A DNA stretch of 64,000 nucleotides from Atopsyche davidsoni (GCA_022113835.1 JAILWY010000021.1:11904001-11968000); one strand, 5' to 3'; positions 1-12,149 are shown, numbered from the stretch's first letter. Notes: generated by a model not told the origin, from the letters alone. Translations and numbers: made by a program.

Positions 1-153
1 TATGACATTTACGAAATGTCTAAATTTTGGTGATAACCTCTTTAAATGGGATCCACTCTCGTAGACCCCCATTTACATTTTTCGCTGTCATCGCCCCCTT
101 GCAGGGCGAAATCGACCCCTGGGGGTCGATATTGAGCACTTTGGGAACCTCTG
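1..153. mobile_element. hAT-type miniature transposon, truncated by window start
   Basis: This stretch matches the right-hand part of the complete element at 29419-30081: the same ACATTTACGAAATGTC start, the same GACCCCTGGGGGTCGA segment, and the same terminal CACTTTGGGAACCTCTG. It lacks a short internal block present in the other copy between the two GACCCCC-like segments. The left end lies outside the window, so only the right terminus (ending at G153) can be placed. It has no coding capacity and would have been moved by a hAT transposase supplied elsewhere. Confidence 0.8.
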
Positions 154-1879
154 TGTTAAAATGAACCAATAAATCACTCAAATTACTTTTTATAAAATTA
201 ATATTAAAAATATCATTTTAGGGCAAGTTATGCTTTATTGTTCGGATGGACCGCATTCCCCTGCAGTCAAATCGGTGAAAGTGCCCCTGAGAGGCGAAAG
301 CAATAGAACTCCAGGGATTTCAGGGACGCCAAAAGATTCAACCGATTTCCGAGAACAAAGTAAATTTATAAACAACGGCTGCGATAACAATCAACGATTA
401 AGAATATTCAGCCATTTGGCTACGAGATTACGAATCGGATGTTCATGTATGTAGGCGCCCGGGAGTGCGTGCGCGACCCTCCCGGAGACAATGAATTGCG
501 AACTTTACTGCGCAAAACGGCCAATTAAATACGACCAGCCCGGACGGAATTCCTCGGCTGCAAGTCTGCGTGCCTCGCCGGACCGGTCCGCGGCCTTCGA
601 TCTTTCTCTCCGTCAAAATACGGGCCGCGCCGCCCCCCGAGGACCGCCTGGAGACGCCCGGGCCCGTGACAAGCGGTCAGTGGCGATTGCGAGCGTGTCA
701 CGTCTCCGGCGATTGCCTTGCGTACGCACAAATCACATTTGTATGATTTTTCTGTAGAAATTTAAGATATAATTGTAATTGCATGCTGATGATTTTCGTG
801 AGGAATATGAGCAGAAGAAAGAAATTCCATCATCAGAAAAGAATATATTGTTGTTCATCTTTAATCCTCGAATATATGAAATATGTAACCATATTACTCT
901 ATAACAGCACAAGGGTGCAGGACAAGTAGGAATGCTTTCAGAGCCTATTGAAACTGTATCAAACTTAATACATTTTCTTCATGAGAAAGCACATAATACA
1001 GAAGTTTTAAGCAAGGATTATTCTTAGCTTAAAGCTACTTATAAAACAAAAGAGCTGAAAAAAGTAATTCCCTGTGGTCGGCAAGCATGCGTGCACGCCA
1101 ACAGACCGTGGCATTTTCATCGGTATCGTCGCATGCACGCACTGAGTTCAATTTACCATTCATTCAATATGTGGCCATTCATTATAACACGAATAACAAT
1201 AACATTATAAATAATAAAATTATATTATTTTGATACGACAGTGAAGAGATCTTTAATGTGTCCTTACATAAGATTTGAACTACAGGAACGCCATGATTGT
1301 GCACTAGTTCAATTTCGACCATGAATCGTACTGGTAGCTATTAAATATTACTCCAATATGAATCAAATCAAAGCGAATACTAAACAATGAAAGAACTTGT
1401 ACCCTTCAAAAGCACTGTCAGACTCTTATCTTTAAAAAATCCTTCAAAGTTTTGATATAAAAAACTAGTGGTCTTAAAACCGTTTAGTTAAATTTGTGTA
1501 CTTTTAATTCTGATGTATTATTATTATTAATGATTGCTTTAACTGTTATTTTCTAATATGATGTATTTAATAATTGTCAAAATATTGTGTAGTGTATAGA
1601 GAATCGTCCGTTTTATCAATAATGAAATCGACAGTTCTGAAGCGAGGAGACGGAGATCGCTTGCGAAACTGTTATCTGAATAAAAACGCTCGGCCGAATA
1701 ATGCGTTGCAGAAGGATGTGAAATGTGTATACAAATCTCAGAACCAGATCCGAGTGACCTTGAAATTCTTGGGTTATAAAAAATATATAAATTAAACGCA
1801 GAGCGATAGCGTTTCTGCTTGCGCTCGTGAGCGCCGCGCTGCGTGACTCATTTATGCTAAAATATGCATTTTATTGAGA
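154..1879. other. Intergenic DNA, no gene seen
   Basis: AT-rich sequence with one GC/CpG-rich patch at about 446-735, where short ORFs exist on both strands but none has convincing codon bias or splice sites. No repeat shared with the rest of the window was noticed here. Confidence 0.5.
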
Positions 1880-2300
1880 TGAAATTCGACATTTACTTCG
1901 CTTGAAGGAATCTCGGACGCCACAGCCTGCTCATGATGTCCGAGTCGAGGCACCGCGCATGTGTCTGGACTGTCGCAAATGCAATCAAAATGTGAGCCGC
2001 AGGAGTGAACCCAGGCGGCGGTGGAGTCGGTGTCTCCAGTCGCGGCCGAGTAAACAACTTTCACGCGCCAGGGACGCCCGCGGCTCGGGCTGGCTGCTGG
2101 CTGCTGGCTGCTCACCGCCGGTGCCTGTGCCGGTGCCGGGTGCAGCATCAGCGAGCGGCACATCACCTGGCGCGCCACCCGAAACGCACCACCCGGCAAG
2201 TACAGCCCGATTCCAGGTCCACTTGGCACGCCAGCCGACACGTCCAGTGCGGCTAGCTGGCCACCCAGCACTGGAGTTGAGTCGAATCACACGGTATTTG
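1880..2300. other. GC/CpG-rich island
   Basis: A sharp rise in GC and CpG over about 420 bp, with small GCTGGCTGCTG and GCCGGTGCC repeats at 2085-2150. Overlapping open frames occur on both strands (1902-2354 plus, 1852-2271 minus), as expected from scarcity of stop codons at high GC, and neither frame looks like a known protein. It could be a promoter or untranslated first exon; no gene is assigned. Confidence 0.4.
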
Positions 2301-3812
2301 ATATTTTGGAACTGTTCCAGACCGTCGGATTCCATACTCGTAACAAGCTTATAAAAATATCAGCTACAAAATCATCATTTTGGTTTTACTGCATTTTTAA
2401 AATGAATTAAATATTTTTTGAATCGGTCACTGTTTATTATTAAAATGATAATAGAAATAAAAGAATTTATTTGATTGATGTCAGGAAAAACTCTCGATAC
2501 TTAAGATGCTATTTTGTAACAGGTTTTTTATTTTCCTGCAACAGATAGTGTACCCGTTACAAGAGAGCAGACCATTTCCCCACCAGCCGCCCCGCGCGGC
2601 CCATCAGCCTCATTAGCGGGACATTAGAGCGCAGAAGATCGCAATCTGAACGAAACACCTTCCGAGTGATATAACAGCACCAGCGGAGGCGGACAGCGCT
2701 GGCGGAGAGAGGGGAAATCTCTAAACATCTGCAATTATTTATACCTAATGATCGATTCATTAAAAATATTGCCTCGTTTATTTACGTATCCATGTTTCAT
2801 AATCACACTCGTAACGATACTGTTTAATATGGTTGTGCGAACATTAATTTTGTATCTTCTTTAACTTGCCATGAATGTAAACAGGTTTGGCCTGCTGCCG
2901 TAGCCGTGGCACGCCACCTTCTTCCGCTACCGTTTTTTTTCACATTTCGATAAATCGACAATTAGATAATGCTTATGTAAAATTTACAAACGCAGTATTC
3001 GGTTTTGTTTAGCAAATTGGATTCTTTCGTCGATTTTATTACCACATATTTTGATGAACTTTTTGATACTTCGAACACATAAATTAATTTTTGTCAAATA
3101 TGTTTAAATTATTTACAGCTGTCATTTTTATAAATATATAATCTTACTCACAGTACTATCTGACTGAGCTCTCTATTTATGCTGAGTTATGCAGAAGTGA
3201 GAAAACCCTGACATGTCTAGCAAACCGATCTTAAGATTAACGATGAGTGCAGAGCAAGATGGAAGACTTGTGACTGATCACACTCCAATGCAGAACTATG
3301 TTTATAAATATTTAATTTATTTATTACTGTAAATAAGTATCTATATGTTAAAATATCCACTGTTGCTCGGTCAATTCTGGTTATCTATGCCTTGCCTAGA
3401 GGCCTCTATACACGTAACATTTTTGTTAATTTTTGTTTGTGAGCGTTTTAGAGTTTTAATACCTATAAAAGTTTCAAGTCTCTTATTAATTTGGCTGTTC
3501 GCATTAGTTGTATATATGGATGTACTCGTAATCCACGGGCCCAAGGCTGGCGCGGGAGGTGAGCGGTCCCGGCCACGCCCGCTCTGAGGCCGCCGACCGA
3601 CGCGGCGCGTGCCGCCTGACGCTTCTCGATCAAAACTTGAGCTTATCTTCAGCGCACTGACAACCGACCGACAAACTGCTATCTGCCATTTTTATCGCTA
3701 AAAATATATAAATAGTGATTTGTTGCTTTTTGATACAAAAACAATTATACTCTCAAATGCAACTGGGTTCTGTCGTTCTTCGTAGATCGCAGTCGAAAAA
3801 GCTTGTAAAGTA
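2301..3812. other. Intergenic DNA, no gene seen
   Basis: Mostly AT-rich. A GC-rich patch at 3535-3620 contains a GT-AG-like donor (GGGAG/GTGAGC, 3549-3560), but no exon could be defined. The rest shows no recognisable feature. Confidence 0.4.
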
Positions 3813-3971
3813 AAGCCGCCTACACACGCATAAAGACAACTGATCATCTTTTTGTAATTAGCCAATAGCGTCGTTCTATTTTGGTTGTTCTGATTGTACA
3901 ACGCAAAAGAGGACGCTATTGGCTAGTAGTCGTTCGGTTGTCGGTTGTGTCGCAACGTGTGTAGCCAGCTT
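3813..3971. mobile_element. Hairpin MITE, CCAAT-core family, copy A
   Basis: A 159-bp element with inverted ends: AAGCCGCCTACACACG at the left and CGTGTGTAGCCAGCTT at the right (14 of 16 complementary), flanked by TA on each side (3811-3812 and 3972-3973). Inside, ATTAGCCAATAGCGTC faces GACGCTATTGGCTAG, so most of the element can fold into one hairpin. The same core recurs around 5.9, 11.25, 11.5, 13.4 and 28.1 kb. TA flanks suggest a Tc1/mariner-like mobilising enzyme, but copy B has TTA on both sides, which would suit PIF/Harbinger. The superfamily is unresolved. Confidence 0.7.
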
Positions 3972-3973
3972 TA

Positions 3974-4110
3974 TATGCAGCACGCACGCGTGCCCTCTCC
4001 ACGAATTACCAGAATACGCCTTTGCGCACTTCGGTACAGCCGCATTCTCGTGTGTTGTCTAATTTGACATTCCACTATAATTACGCAGCACTGTCTCAAC
4101 ACGGTTCAAT
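3974..4110. repeat. Dispersed repeat adjoining the hairpin MITE, copy 1
   Basis: This segment aligns with 11614-11740. Both contain CTTCGGTACAGCCGCATTCT followed by TGT(G/A)TTGTCTAATTT and an ATAATTAC end, at similar distances from an adjoining hairpin-MITE copy. So the MITE at 3813 and at 11471 sits inside, or at the edge of, a longer duplicated unit of roughly 270 bp. Confidence 0.65.
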
Positions 4111-5835
4111 TTAATTGAAATAGAAGAATTTGTCTATGACTCTTTGTTTTATTTCTCAAAATGATTACACTGCTAGATTATTAAATATGTACATACGTCA
4201 TTTGTTAGCAAACTGATTTAAATATTTATAATTGTAACATTTTATTTAAGAAGTCTTCGAAATAAGGTTTTTTTTTTAAATTGTACTCTCAATATTTTAG
4301 CCATGACTAAATGATCAAATGTTTTCGTAGGTTTTGGCAGCTGTTAACAGCAGCCAAAACCAATATTAATATTATAAATACTCAGTTCTTAGATGTTATG
4401 CCACGCTACTTTAAAAATATATTGATGCCCTCTTCTGGGATTTTGAACTCCTATATGAAAAAATGCGGCATTATACCCAAGAACCGAATATTTATGGCTT
4501 TGGTGATCTTCAACTGACTCTGATTGTTACCAACTCGTCTAACTCTCAAGAAGTCAATAGGTTCACTCTCGATTGTCTGTGAAAATATTTCAGCGGTCAC
4601 CAAACTCTCCCACTTATTCGACTCGTAAATATGGCTAACAAATATTCCGACTTTCTTGACAGACGTGCTGTTTTGGGCAAACGTGCTTGTGGGACAAAAA
4701 CAGTATTTGATTCACTAAAATTCGTTGCTGAGAGTAGCAGCTCCAGTTTTTTTAACTCCTCATCAGTTTATACGAGTGACCTTCAAAATACACACACACG
4801 AAAACGTAGTCAGCGATACCGCAACTGCACGACACGCTAGGCACCAATTAAACTGCACTTCTTACCGCATAATAGGCCATCAAGTAATACAACTCAATCC
4901 ACTGTACCAGCAGGCAATATTCTAGCAATTGAAAAACAGATATGTGCTTATGTCGGCACATTGTGCGGCGTATGCGAGCAGATACTACCGCCTAGGGAAT
5001 TGCACAAAGTAAATGCACTGTCAATTCAGTAATAATATAGACCAATGTTTCATTCATTTGTAATATGGTTTTTAAAGGCAAAAAAGTAGTATTAGAGTAT
5101 TTCTTTAAAAACATTCTGTCATAATTGGTATCTTACAACAAGAGGCAATGGCGCGGTGTTGGTGTAAAATATAAGCGTGTAATTCTAAATGTGTCTGTAA
5201 ACTACTGAAGAAACCCATTGTGTAAAGGAAACTGTAAATTTATTTTCGGTGAAATTTTTTATTAAAAAAAAATGATTTAGAGTACACCGAACTGATTTCG
5301 ATTGGTGGAAAGAGATGCTGCACCGTGTGCAGTGCAAGATCCTGTCTTGTGAGATCGGACGATTTCAACATATCGCTCCCATGACACTCAACCAGTCTAG
5401 TGGGTCACCTATTTATTAAACGCAGAGTAATTAAGCCCACGAATAAATATTGCATCAGATTTATTTGGGTCGCTATGAGGCAGTACATGAAACTAGTAGT
5501 AAAACAGATGGATATGGATTATATATACATATAATTAAAATAATTGCAATATATATATATAGATTTCTACAACTGATGGCATAGATTTGTATTGTTGTTT
5601 TTTTAATCCTTTTGGCAATTCATTTGAACCATGATTGATCCGACCATGTCGAAATAGCACCGAGAGAAAGTCGACATCGACGAAAATCAAGCTCTCGGCG
5701 CGGCAGGTCCTGATCAGGTCAGATTGGGCTTATTACATTAACGGAGCCAGTACTGTGGCTGGCAGTCATCACAGCTGACTATCCTCATGCTGCTCGATAA
5801 AAGTCGACGTGGCTTAGATAGATTTATGTATTTGC
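4111..5835. other. Intergenic DNA, no gene seen
   Basis: AT-rich. Small ORFs of 60-70 codons occur (for example 4631-4840) but have no codon bias, splice sites or recognisable domain. A short TA-rich run lies at 5520-5565. Confidence 0.45.
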
Positions 5836-5972
5836 AACGTTGCAACTCAACCAACAACCGAATGGTAACTAGCCAATGGCATCCTCTTATTTAGTAAACA
5901 GCGCAAAGAGAACCCTATGGTCTAATTACCGTACAGTGGTCGGTTGTGTCACATTGTGTGTAGGCAGCGTCA
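5836..5972. mobile_element. Hairpin MITE, CCAAT-core family, diverged copy E
   Basis: Contains CAACCAACAACCGAATGGTA, then ACTAGCCAATGGCATCCTCT, and on the right GGTCGGTTGTGTCACATTGT followed by GTGTAGGCAGC. These match, in order and orientation, the arms of the copy at 3813-3971. The left end is too diverged to place a boundary or target duplication. Confidence 0.55.
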
Positions 5973-8900
5973 GGCTGCATGTGCAGTGAGAGGTGGAGTG
6001 AGCCCAACCGCACCTTTTCGGATAGTGCCGTGACTTTTGTGAGATCACTGATGTTATTCGATCGATAATGTGAACTGCTTTTGTATATGGAAATTCGAGC
6101 AGTAAATTCTCGACATTTTGAATCTTATTTATGAAACTTTACTTATCATATATTTTGCCTGTTGACTTCCATGCTTAGAAGAAAAAACTTTAGAGATGAA
6201 ATAGATACACGCTGAAAAAGAAAAATGACTCGACGAAATAAGATTATTTCTACTGCTGTAATTTAATGTTCTTCTTTGTCGGGTTCTTTCTTGTCTTTGG
6301 ACGTTTCGGTTCCGATATCGGGACCATCTCCGGGGATTTGTCGTAACGCAAATCACAACGCAGCACAGCACCCGAGAAGGAAGAACAACTTGTTATAAAC
6401 ATGATTTAAAATCCCTTAATGCCAAAGTATCATTAGCCGGTTATGTCGATTCCCCATTCCGACCGAGCCGGCTCTTGCGGCAAGACGGAGCCGCGCCAGT
6501 TGCCATATCACTCGTTCCACATAATATTATGATTGTAGAATAATGCAATAGGGTAATCTCAGAGAGAGCGCTGAGCGCCTCTCCGCGAAGCAAGGGGCTC
6601 ATAATTATTACAACGTCGGACGAAGCGCCATTTGTGCTGTATTTATTAACTCCCATTTAATATAATTATACCATGATTTAAAACAGGAGATAATAAAAAC
6701 CGCTTTACCTTTCCATTTGGCCGAATGAAATTACATAACCAAATAAATAATTTAAATAACTGCGAATTTGGTTTTACCTAATTCGCTTTGTCACGTGAAA
6801 AACTTTTTAAAAAAAGCGTTTTTTGAACGGTCTACACATGAGATAACACAACTGACAACCGAGCAATAGGGGTTCTTGGATTTTTATAGTTTTAAAATAG
6901 TACATAACGGGAAGCTCGTGTAACAAACGCAACCGGCTGCCAAAGCAAAACGATATTTTTTTTAATAAAAACATTTTTTGTTTTATAGGCAAACCTTAAA
7001 AAATGAAGAAATGATGCAAGGTTAAGAAGTAAAAAGACAATTAATATATATCTAATATTTTGAAGTAATTGAAAAATAATTGACACCAACGTGGTCTAAT
7101 GTTGTCGTTAACACAAAAATAAAACTTTCCATAATAAAAATAAATGTTTTAGATAAAAGAGCAAATTTCAATAGTTTAGGAGTTGATACGCTTAAAATAT
7201 TTTTCAGAATGTTTAAAAAATTAACGCAACGAAAGAAGATAAATTTACACCTTCAAAAATATGGAAATTTAACCTGCAATGATATTAGATGAGATATATC
7301 TAATAGTTTATTTCGTAATTTTATAAATAACAAGAAAGAGTCCTTTTTTCTTTAATAACTTGCAGTTTGATTCGATTAAAATCTAAACATTATAATGAAG
7401 TTATTATAATAAAATATGTACAAATATGTCAAAACAACAATAAAACTAATTTATATTTTCAGCTTAAGATTGTGAAATACCAAAATGTTCAAATATCTTT
7501 CGTGCCATAAATATTGTTAAAGTAACAAATTATAATTTGAGATGTCTTTGCTTATTTTTATTTAATTTATGAGTATTTAAATCGTTTATAAATAGAACTA
7601 AAATAAATATTTATTCATCATTCAAACATAAATATGACAATATTTTGAGCATAAAAAATATTTTTTCCCATTTTTTTATGTACTCATCCTCATGGAGCGC
7701 GTGTGAGGGATTGCAACGAAACATAACCATGGTTTTCTATAAACGTGTAACTTAAAAAAACCCATGACTACAGACATCAGTCCTGCAAGAGTGTGCCGAG
7801 TCGGCGCCGCTCGCGTCTGCCTAACCTTTACCGATTGCCTGGTATAACCGAAACACTCTTTTTTCATTCCGACATTCTTTTGCTGATGAATAAATACTGC
7901 GTACTCAAATTGTGTTGTAATATTTTAAATTATCAAATATGAAAGTTGAATTATTTTAAATTATTTAAATTATTATAAGTCATTTTGAAAAGTTGTTTTT
8001 CGGCTGCGCACAAGTTCATCTGCCACCCGGAATCCTGCAACGCTAGAAGTGATAGTGAAGTATGAGATGATTTTTTTTCTCGATTGAGTCTCTCTTTCGT
8101 GTTAATTTCCAGTTGTCAGTCACATGCGAATTGTTGATACCCGGAAAGTATCGCTTTTCTTTAAATTTTTGTCTGCCTCTAACTACCTGCTTCTCTGACT
8201 ATAAAACTATAAAAATTGGACTTCCTCTGTGATCGCCTCTTCTACCTGGTGATATATGATTTTTAGTAGGAATGGCTATCGGCCAAAGTCTAGCTTCGTT
8301 CAATACATGGAGATTTTTTTAAGAAACAAGATACTTCTATAAAAACCTTCAACTAGCTAACCTACATTTGACCCTTATCACAGAATAATTGTATCATTGC
8401 AATAAATTACATTTCCATTAGATTTATTGCCTCTATGATACGCAATGTAATTGTAGCGTCATTAACAATTCCATTACTCGATCATTTGTCAGAATGTGTT
8501 TAAAATTTTATATTTATTGGTCATTTTTTCACAAAAACATATTGATAAACAGGTTGCAAACTCAGTTGCAAATTTATGATCTCAAAACGTCTGTTGTGTA
8601 CATCAGCTATTTAGATTTGCAAAAAAACAATTGATTGGCACGATGAATCATTCATACTTTAGTTTCGTGCAGTGGAAATCAAATTTGACTATGCAACAAA
8701 TTTCTTGATAAATAAAACATTTGTAAAGATTTGTATGATAGTCTTTAAAATTTAAACAGATTGAGCCGACGCAACCGTTCAACTTTAAATGCGAATTCAC
8801 ATTAAATGTAATACATTACATCATTCAAATGCCATGAGATGTTAAACTCTTTACATAATCAACTGGACAAAAAGTTCAGGGAGTTTCTTGAAATATAATT

Positions 8901-9675
8901 TAGTTTTATTTTATTAAACCGCCCATAATACTTAATCGCCCTACTAAAACTATTTCACAAAGTATTATCTGAGTAACTATCAACCACGATTAGTGTCATG
9001 TCGATGAATTAATAAGTTGGGGACGAGGATATGAAAGATGAGAAACATCAGTTTTATGTTTGTTTTTCCTGTATCGTATTTACTTTCTGGCGTAGACACT
9101 AATCTTGGTCGACCAAAATTTCTTCCCATTTTTGACAAACAACTTCCGTCAGTCGTATGCGCGAATACTCGTAAAGACACTTCAGGTTTTGGTGTTTTTG
9201 GGTAATTTTTTGTTTGGAAATTTTTATTTGCTGTTTATTTAATTATATGTCGTTTGCCAGACGCTCTGGTTGAAAATCCTAAAAACTGTGCAGTGGATAT
9301 TGCAGACGCGGCGACGCACGACGAGAATTTCATTAGTTTATAATCAAGCAAAAAGTATGGACTGCGATAAAGAGCTGCGAAGTTAAAAATGCTAAGCTAA
9401 ACCAAGGAACTATGAAATTGCTATGAAGCTATGAACCTAAGCATATTTAGCATATGCTAAAGAGCAGCGAAGCCCGCCAAGTATAAAATTATTTACGCTA
9501 TACGGTATTATACTACTTCGATTAAAATAATTTTTGGATAATAAGGCTTGCGTTGCTTTTTTTATGCACATATTTATTTATTAAAATCTCAAATACAATA
9601 TATTATAAAAAAGTATTTCAAAATTTTTAATAAATCTCTTTATTGATATTGATTGATTTAAAAAATTAAATAAAT
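5973..9675. other. AT-rich intergenic DNA with small repeat fragments
   Basis: No gene seen. Fragments include a half-copy of the hairpin MITE at 6833-6885 (CTACACATGAGATAACACAA then CTGACAACCGAGCAATAGG) and a short dispersed motif at 6298-6335. A small hairpin lies at 8392-8444 (GTATCAT...GCAATAAA arms around a 16-nt loop). ORFs are all under 81 codons and lack coding character. Confidence 0.45.
6298..6335 (-). repeat. Short dispersed motif (GGTCCC/ACCATCTYC family)
   Basis: CGTTTCGGTTCCGATATC followed by GGGACCATCTCCGGGGATTT. A closely similar string occurs at about 11822-11865 in the same orientation, and its reverse complement at about 48537-48566. Probably the conserved end of a decayed retroposon; the family is not identified. 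Confidence 0.4.
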
Positions 9676-9679
9676 AAGC

Positions 9680-10010
9680 ATTTGTTGGTGGGATTTGAGC
9701 CCACATTCCACGGCCGTCATAGTCTAATAATAATAAGTATTAATTTAATAATAAATTTATTTAACAGTCCGCATTTTTCATCTGTACCCTCTGTTCTGTT
9801 CCATCGTGACATCTGTTACACATGAAACGACGAGGGAAATCCTCAAAAAAATACTTGACGACACGCATCCATGTATTAAATAATAAGGCATAACTGATTA
9901 AAATACCCAGCCAATACTGCCGTAAAGGTATCGGGTCGATTCCCATCGGTATTGTGAAAAACATTTTTTGAGGATTTGTCTCGACGTTTTAAGTGTGATC
10001 CCATTATATA
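9680..10010. repeat. tRNA-like SINE cluster with head-to-head inverted pair
   Basis: Three tRNA-like pieces. At 9687-9720 the minus strand reads GGGCTCAAATCCCACC, a good RNA polymerase III B box. From 9804 to 9870 the minus strand carries the family tail (GAGGATTTCCCTCGTCGTTT then CATGTGT). From about 9925 to 10000 the plus strand carries GGGTCGATTCCCATCGGTAT (B box), TGTGAAAAA and the same tail (GAGGATTTGTCTCGACGTTT). The last two face away from each other with their heads adjacent, as at 50935-51110. Confidence 0.55.
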
Positions 10011-10189
10011 AATATTGTATGGCCTCTTAAGACTAAAATCGTCTTGACTAAACATATTTGTTATTTAAATGTGGAGTATTAAAAACGAGACCCTTGTGTC
10101 GTGGTCTGCAGACGCTGGTTGAAACGTCGCTTCCGACCTGCGGTTTGACAATTAAACACTTACTACTACTCCAATACTTTTCACGTTTA

Positions 10190-10420
10190 TTTTAATGTCT
10201 TCTTCTTCAGGAGCCTCTCATCAGAGAACGTCGATGACCATTTCACTAAACATTGTGAATTCGTGGTTTTCTTAGGGGTGTAGTTTGGTCCCGCGTCTGC
10301 GGAAAAGTCTGCGTATTGCTACTGGCCAAAAGCATTATTATACAATTTTTTCTTTACAAAGTTTTGGCATTTAGATTTGATATTCCTACTGCAGTAGGCT
10401 GTAGAAGCAATAGCAGGAGC
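10190..10420. repeat. Dispersed repeat family R2, copy 1
   Basis: Shares TCTTCTTCTTCAGGAGC, a CAGAGAA-G-TGATGACCAT-like block, and further right CTGCAGTAGGCT, with 12150-12380 in the same order and at similar spacing. Probably the end of a retroposon; no open reading frame is involved. Confidence 0.5.
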
Positions 10421-10454
10421 CGCTCTCCCACCTGTATAATGCATCCCTCTACAA

Positions 10455-10836
10455 CAGTGGTTCCTACGTACCCCAGGGGGTCCTTGGGATCATTCAGGGG
10501 GTCCTTAGAAAATTAAAATCGATTTGGGGGTCGCTGAACAACGTCAGGAGGTCCGCGCGAGATTTAATATAAAATAAAAAAAATTGCGACACATTTTTAT
10601 TAATATGGAAGTTAAAATAAATAACAAAGTAAAATATAAATATAGACAGGTGCTTAAAATACAAGTAATAACAGGCATCGCGGTGAGTCAGGCAGGTTAA
10701 TACAGGAACGCAATAGAGTTGATACTTGCACCAATTAGTCTATTATATGAATTTGTGTAGGTTTTCACCCAGGGTCCGTTGGCAAGTTTTGACTATGAAA
10801 GGGGGTCCGTGGGCCAAAAGAGTTTGAGAGCCACTG
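10455..10836. mobile_element. hAT-type miniature transposon with 8-bp target duplication
   Basis: A 382-bp element starting CAGTGGTTCC and ending with the complement of CAGTGGCTCTCAAAC. It is bounded on both sides by the identical 8-mer CTCTACAA (10447-10454 and 10837-10844). CAGTGG-type ends with 8-bp duplications are the hallmark of hAT elements. Subterminal GGGGGTCC repeats occur in several places. No transposase frame is present, so it is non-autonomous. The perfect duplication implies a fairly recent insertion. Confidence 0.9.
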
Positions 10837-10944
10837 CTCTACAATTATTTCAAGTCCACAACTTAACATACGCTCAGAGCACTGAATGGCAGCCATGCAC
10901 CAGCAACAGAATGGGGGAGAGCGAGGGGAACTTTTATTATTTAA

Positions 10945-10990
10945 TTTCACGACTTTTCTCGACGTTTCATGTGTGAGTCGATCAGACATT
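10945..10990 (+). repeat. SINE tail fragment
   Basis: TTCACGACTTTTCTCGACGT then TTCATGTGTGAGTCGATC matches the tail that follows the tRNA-like heads at about 9980 and 19770, and, in reverse, at 50935. No tRNA-like head is visible to its left. Confidence 0.45.
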
Positions 10991-11035
10991 GTTTCATCAG
11001 AGTTAATGGTTTTGTGGCAATGCGTGACTTGCAGA

Positions 11036-11130
11036 CAAGGCGGGCGCGGGGAGCTGGCGCGGGGAGCTGGTGCGGGGTCAGGTGTCGCGTCCCGCCGCAC
11101 CGGACAGACAACTTTCAATCCCCGGCGCGG
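11036..11130. repeat. GC-rich patch with short tandem repeat
   Basis: GCGCGGGGAGCTG is repeated about twice, with a variant, in a GC/CpG-rich stretch. Open frames on both strands here are a composition effect. Confidence 0.4.
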
Positions 11131-11230
11131 ACGCGGTGCGCTTATCATGTTCCTGCCCCTTATGCAATCGAGTACGACGTAGTCTAGAGCTGTCTGCACT
11201 CGTTGCGGCTGCCTAGTAGCATCATATAAT

Positions 11231-11327
11231 TAAGCAAACTGCTAAAATCCCCCACAATAAGGGAACGCCATTGGTTAATTATAAATCGATTGTCTTTTAT
11301 GATGCTCTGAGTGTAGGCTGCTTTAAA
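11231..11327. mobile_element. Hairpin MITE, CCAAT-core family, partial copy F
   Basis: GAACGCCATTGGTTAATTAT and GAGTGTAGGCTGCTTTAAA match the right half of the copy at 3813-3971 (GACGCTATTGGCTAG ... GTGTGTAGCCAGCTTTA). Left-half-like sequence (AACCGACAACCAACTAGTCC) follows at about 11352, so two copies may abut. Confidence 0.45.
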
Positions 11328-11470
11328 AGGTGTCTTAAGAAGCTGCGACTAAACCGACAACCAACTAGTCCAAAAGCGTCATCTTTTGCATTCTTTGCTT
11401 GAGCAAAACTATTACACAGCAAAAAAAATAACGCTGTTTAGCAGCATGTACAGCATATTTAGGCCGTTTA

Positions 11471-11610
11471 GCTAGTCTACACACGTTATACCACGACCGA
11501 GGACGGAACGGCAATTAGCAAAAAGCGTCTCCAAACAAGCAACGCAAAAGAAGACGCTGTTCGCTAGTAGCCGTTATATTATTATTTATGTTGCAACGTG
11601 TGTAGCCGGC
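11471..11610. mobile_element. Hairpin MITE, CCAAT-core family, copy B
   Basis: Left end GCTAGTCTACACACGTTAT and right end AACGTGTGTAGCCGGC are inverted complements, flanked by TTA on each side (11468-11470 and 11611-11613). Inside are AGCAAAAAGCGTC and GACGCTGTTCGCTAGTAGCC, diverged versions of the family core. The TTA/TTA flanks point to a PIF/Harbinger-type 3-bp duplication, but copy A shows only TA. Confidence 0.65.
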
Positions 11611-11613
11611 TTA

Positions 11614-11740
11614 ACGTGAAACTCGCATACGTGCCCCCTCTACGAATTAATATAATACGTCTGTGCACACTTCGGTACAGCCGCATTCTCATGTATTGTC
11701 TAATTTTACATACCACCATATAATTACACGCCTCAGTCTA
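11614..11740. repeat. Dispersed repeat adjoining the hairpin MITE, copy 2
   Basis: Pairs with 3974-4110: CTTCGGTACAGCCGCATTCT is identical in both, and the flanking bases are clearly related. See the entry at 3974. Confidence 0.65.
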
Positions 11741-11821
11741 GTTTGGAGAATTAATAAAATGTGTTCGTATATTTGAGAGCTGCCGTTGAGTATCATGCCT
11801 CGTTACTACTTTGATATTTCG

Positions 11822-11865
11822 TCGTTTCGGTCCCGATAATGACACCATCTTCAAGGACTTTCTTG
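11822..11865 (-). repeat. Short dispersed motif, second copy
   Basis: CGTTTCGGTCCCGATAATG followed by ACACCATCTTCAAGGACTTT, the counterpart of 6298-6335. AT-rich DNA surrounds it. Confidence 0.4.
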
Positions 11866-11939
11866 AGGATGGCCCCAGTACTGGAATGATGAAGACTAGA
11901 TGAAATAAGATTTTTTTATTATCAAATTTAAGTATACAA

Positions 11940-12095
11940 GAGGCCACCCCTGGCGGGTGGCAGGGGGTGGGGGGTGGGGGGTGGCCTTCACGCACTCGGT
12001 CAGCGGCCGTGGAAAGCCGCTACCCCGAGGCCGCCGAGCCCGGCCGGGACTCGGGCCGAGTACCGCTGCTCGCTCCCGGGCACCGAGCATGCTCC
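11940..12095. other. GC-rich patch with G-run
   Basis: GGGGGTGGGGGGTGGGGGGT (11965-11984) is a strong potential G-quadruplex on the plus strand, followed by a CpG-rich stretch to about 12090. No exon could be defined. Confidence 0.4.
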
Positions 12096-12149
12096 ACACC
12101 AGATAAACAACAAGGAAATTCAATGTTCCAAGGTTTTGACAATAGTTTA

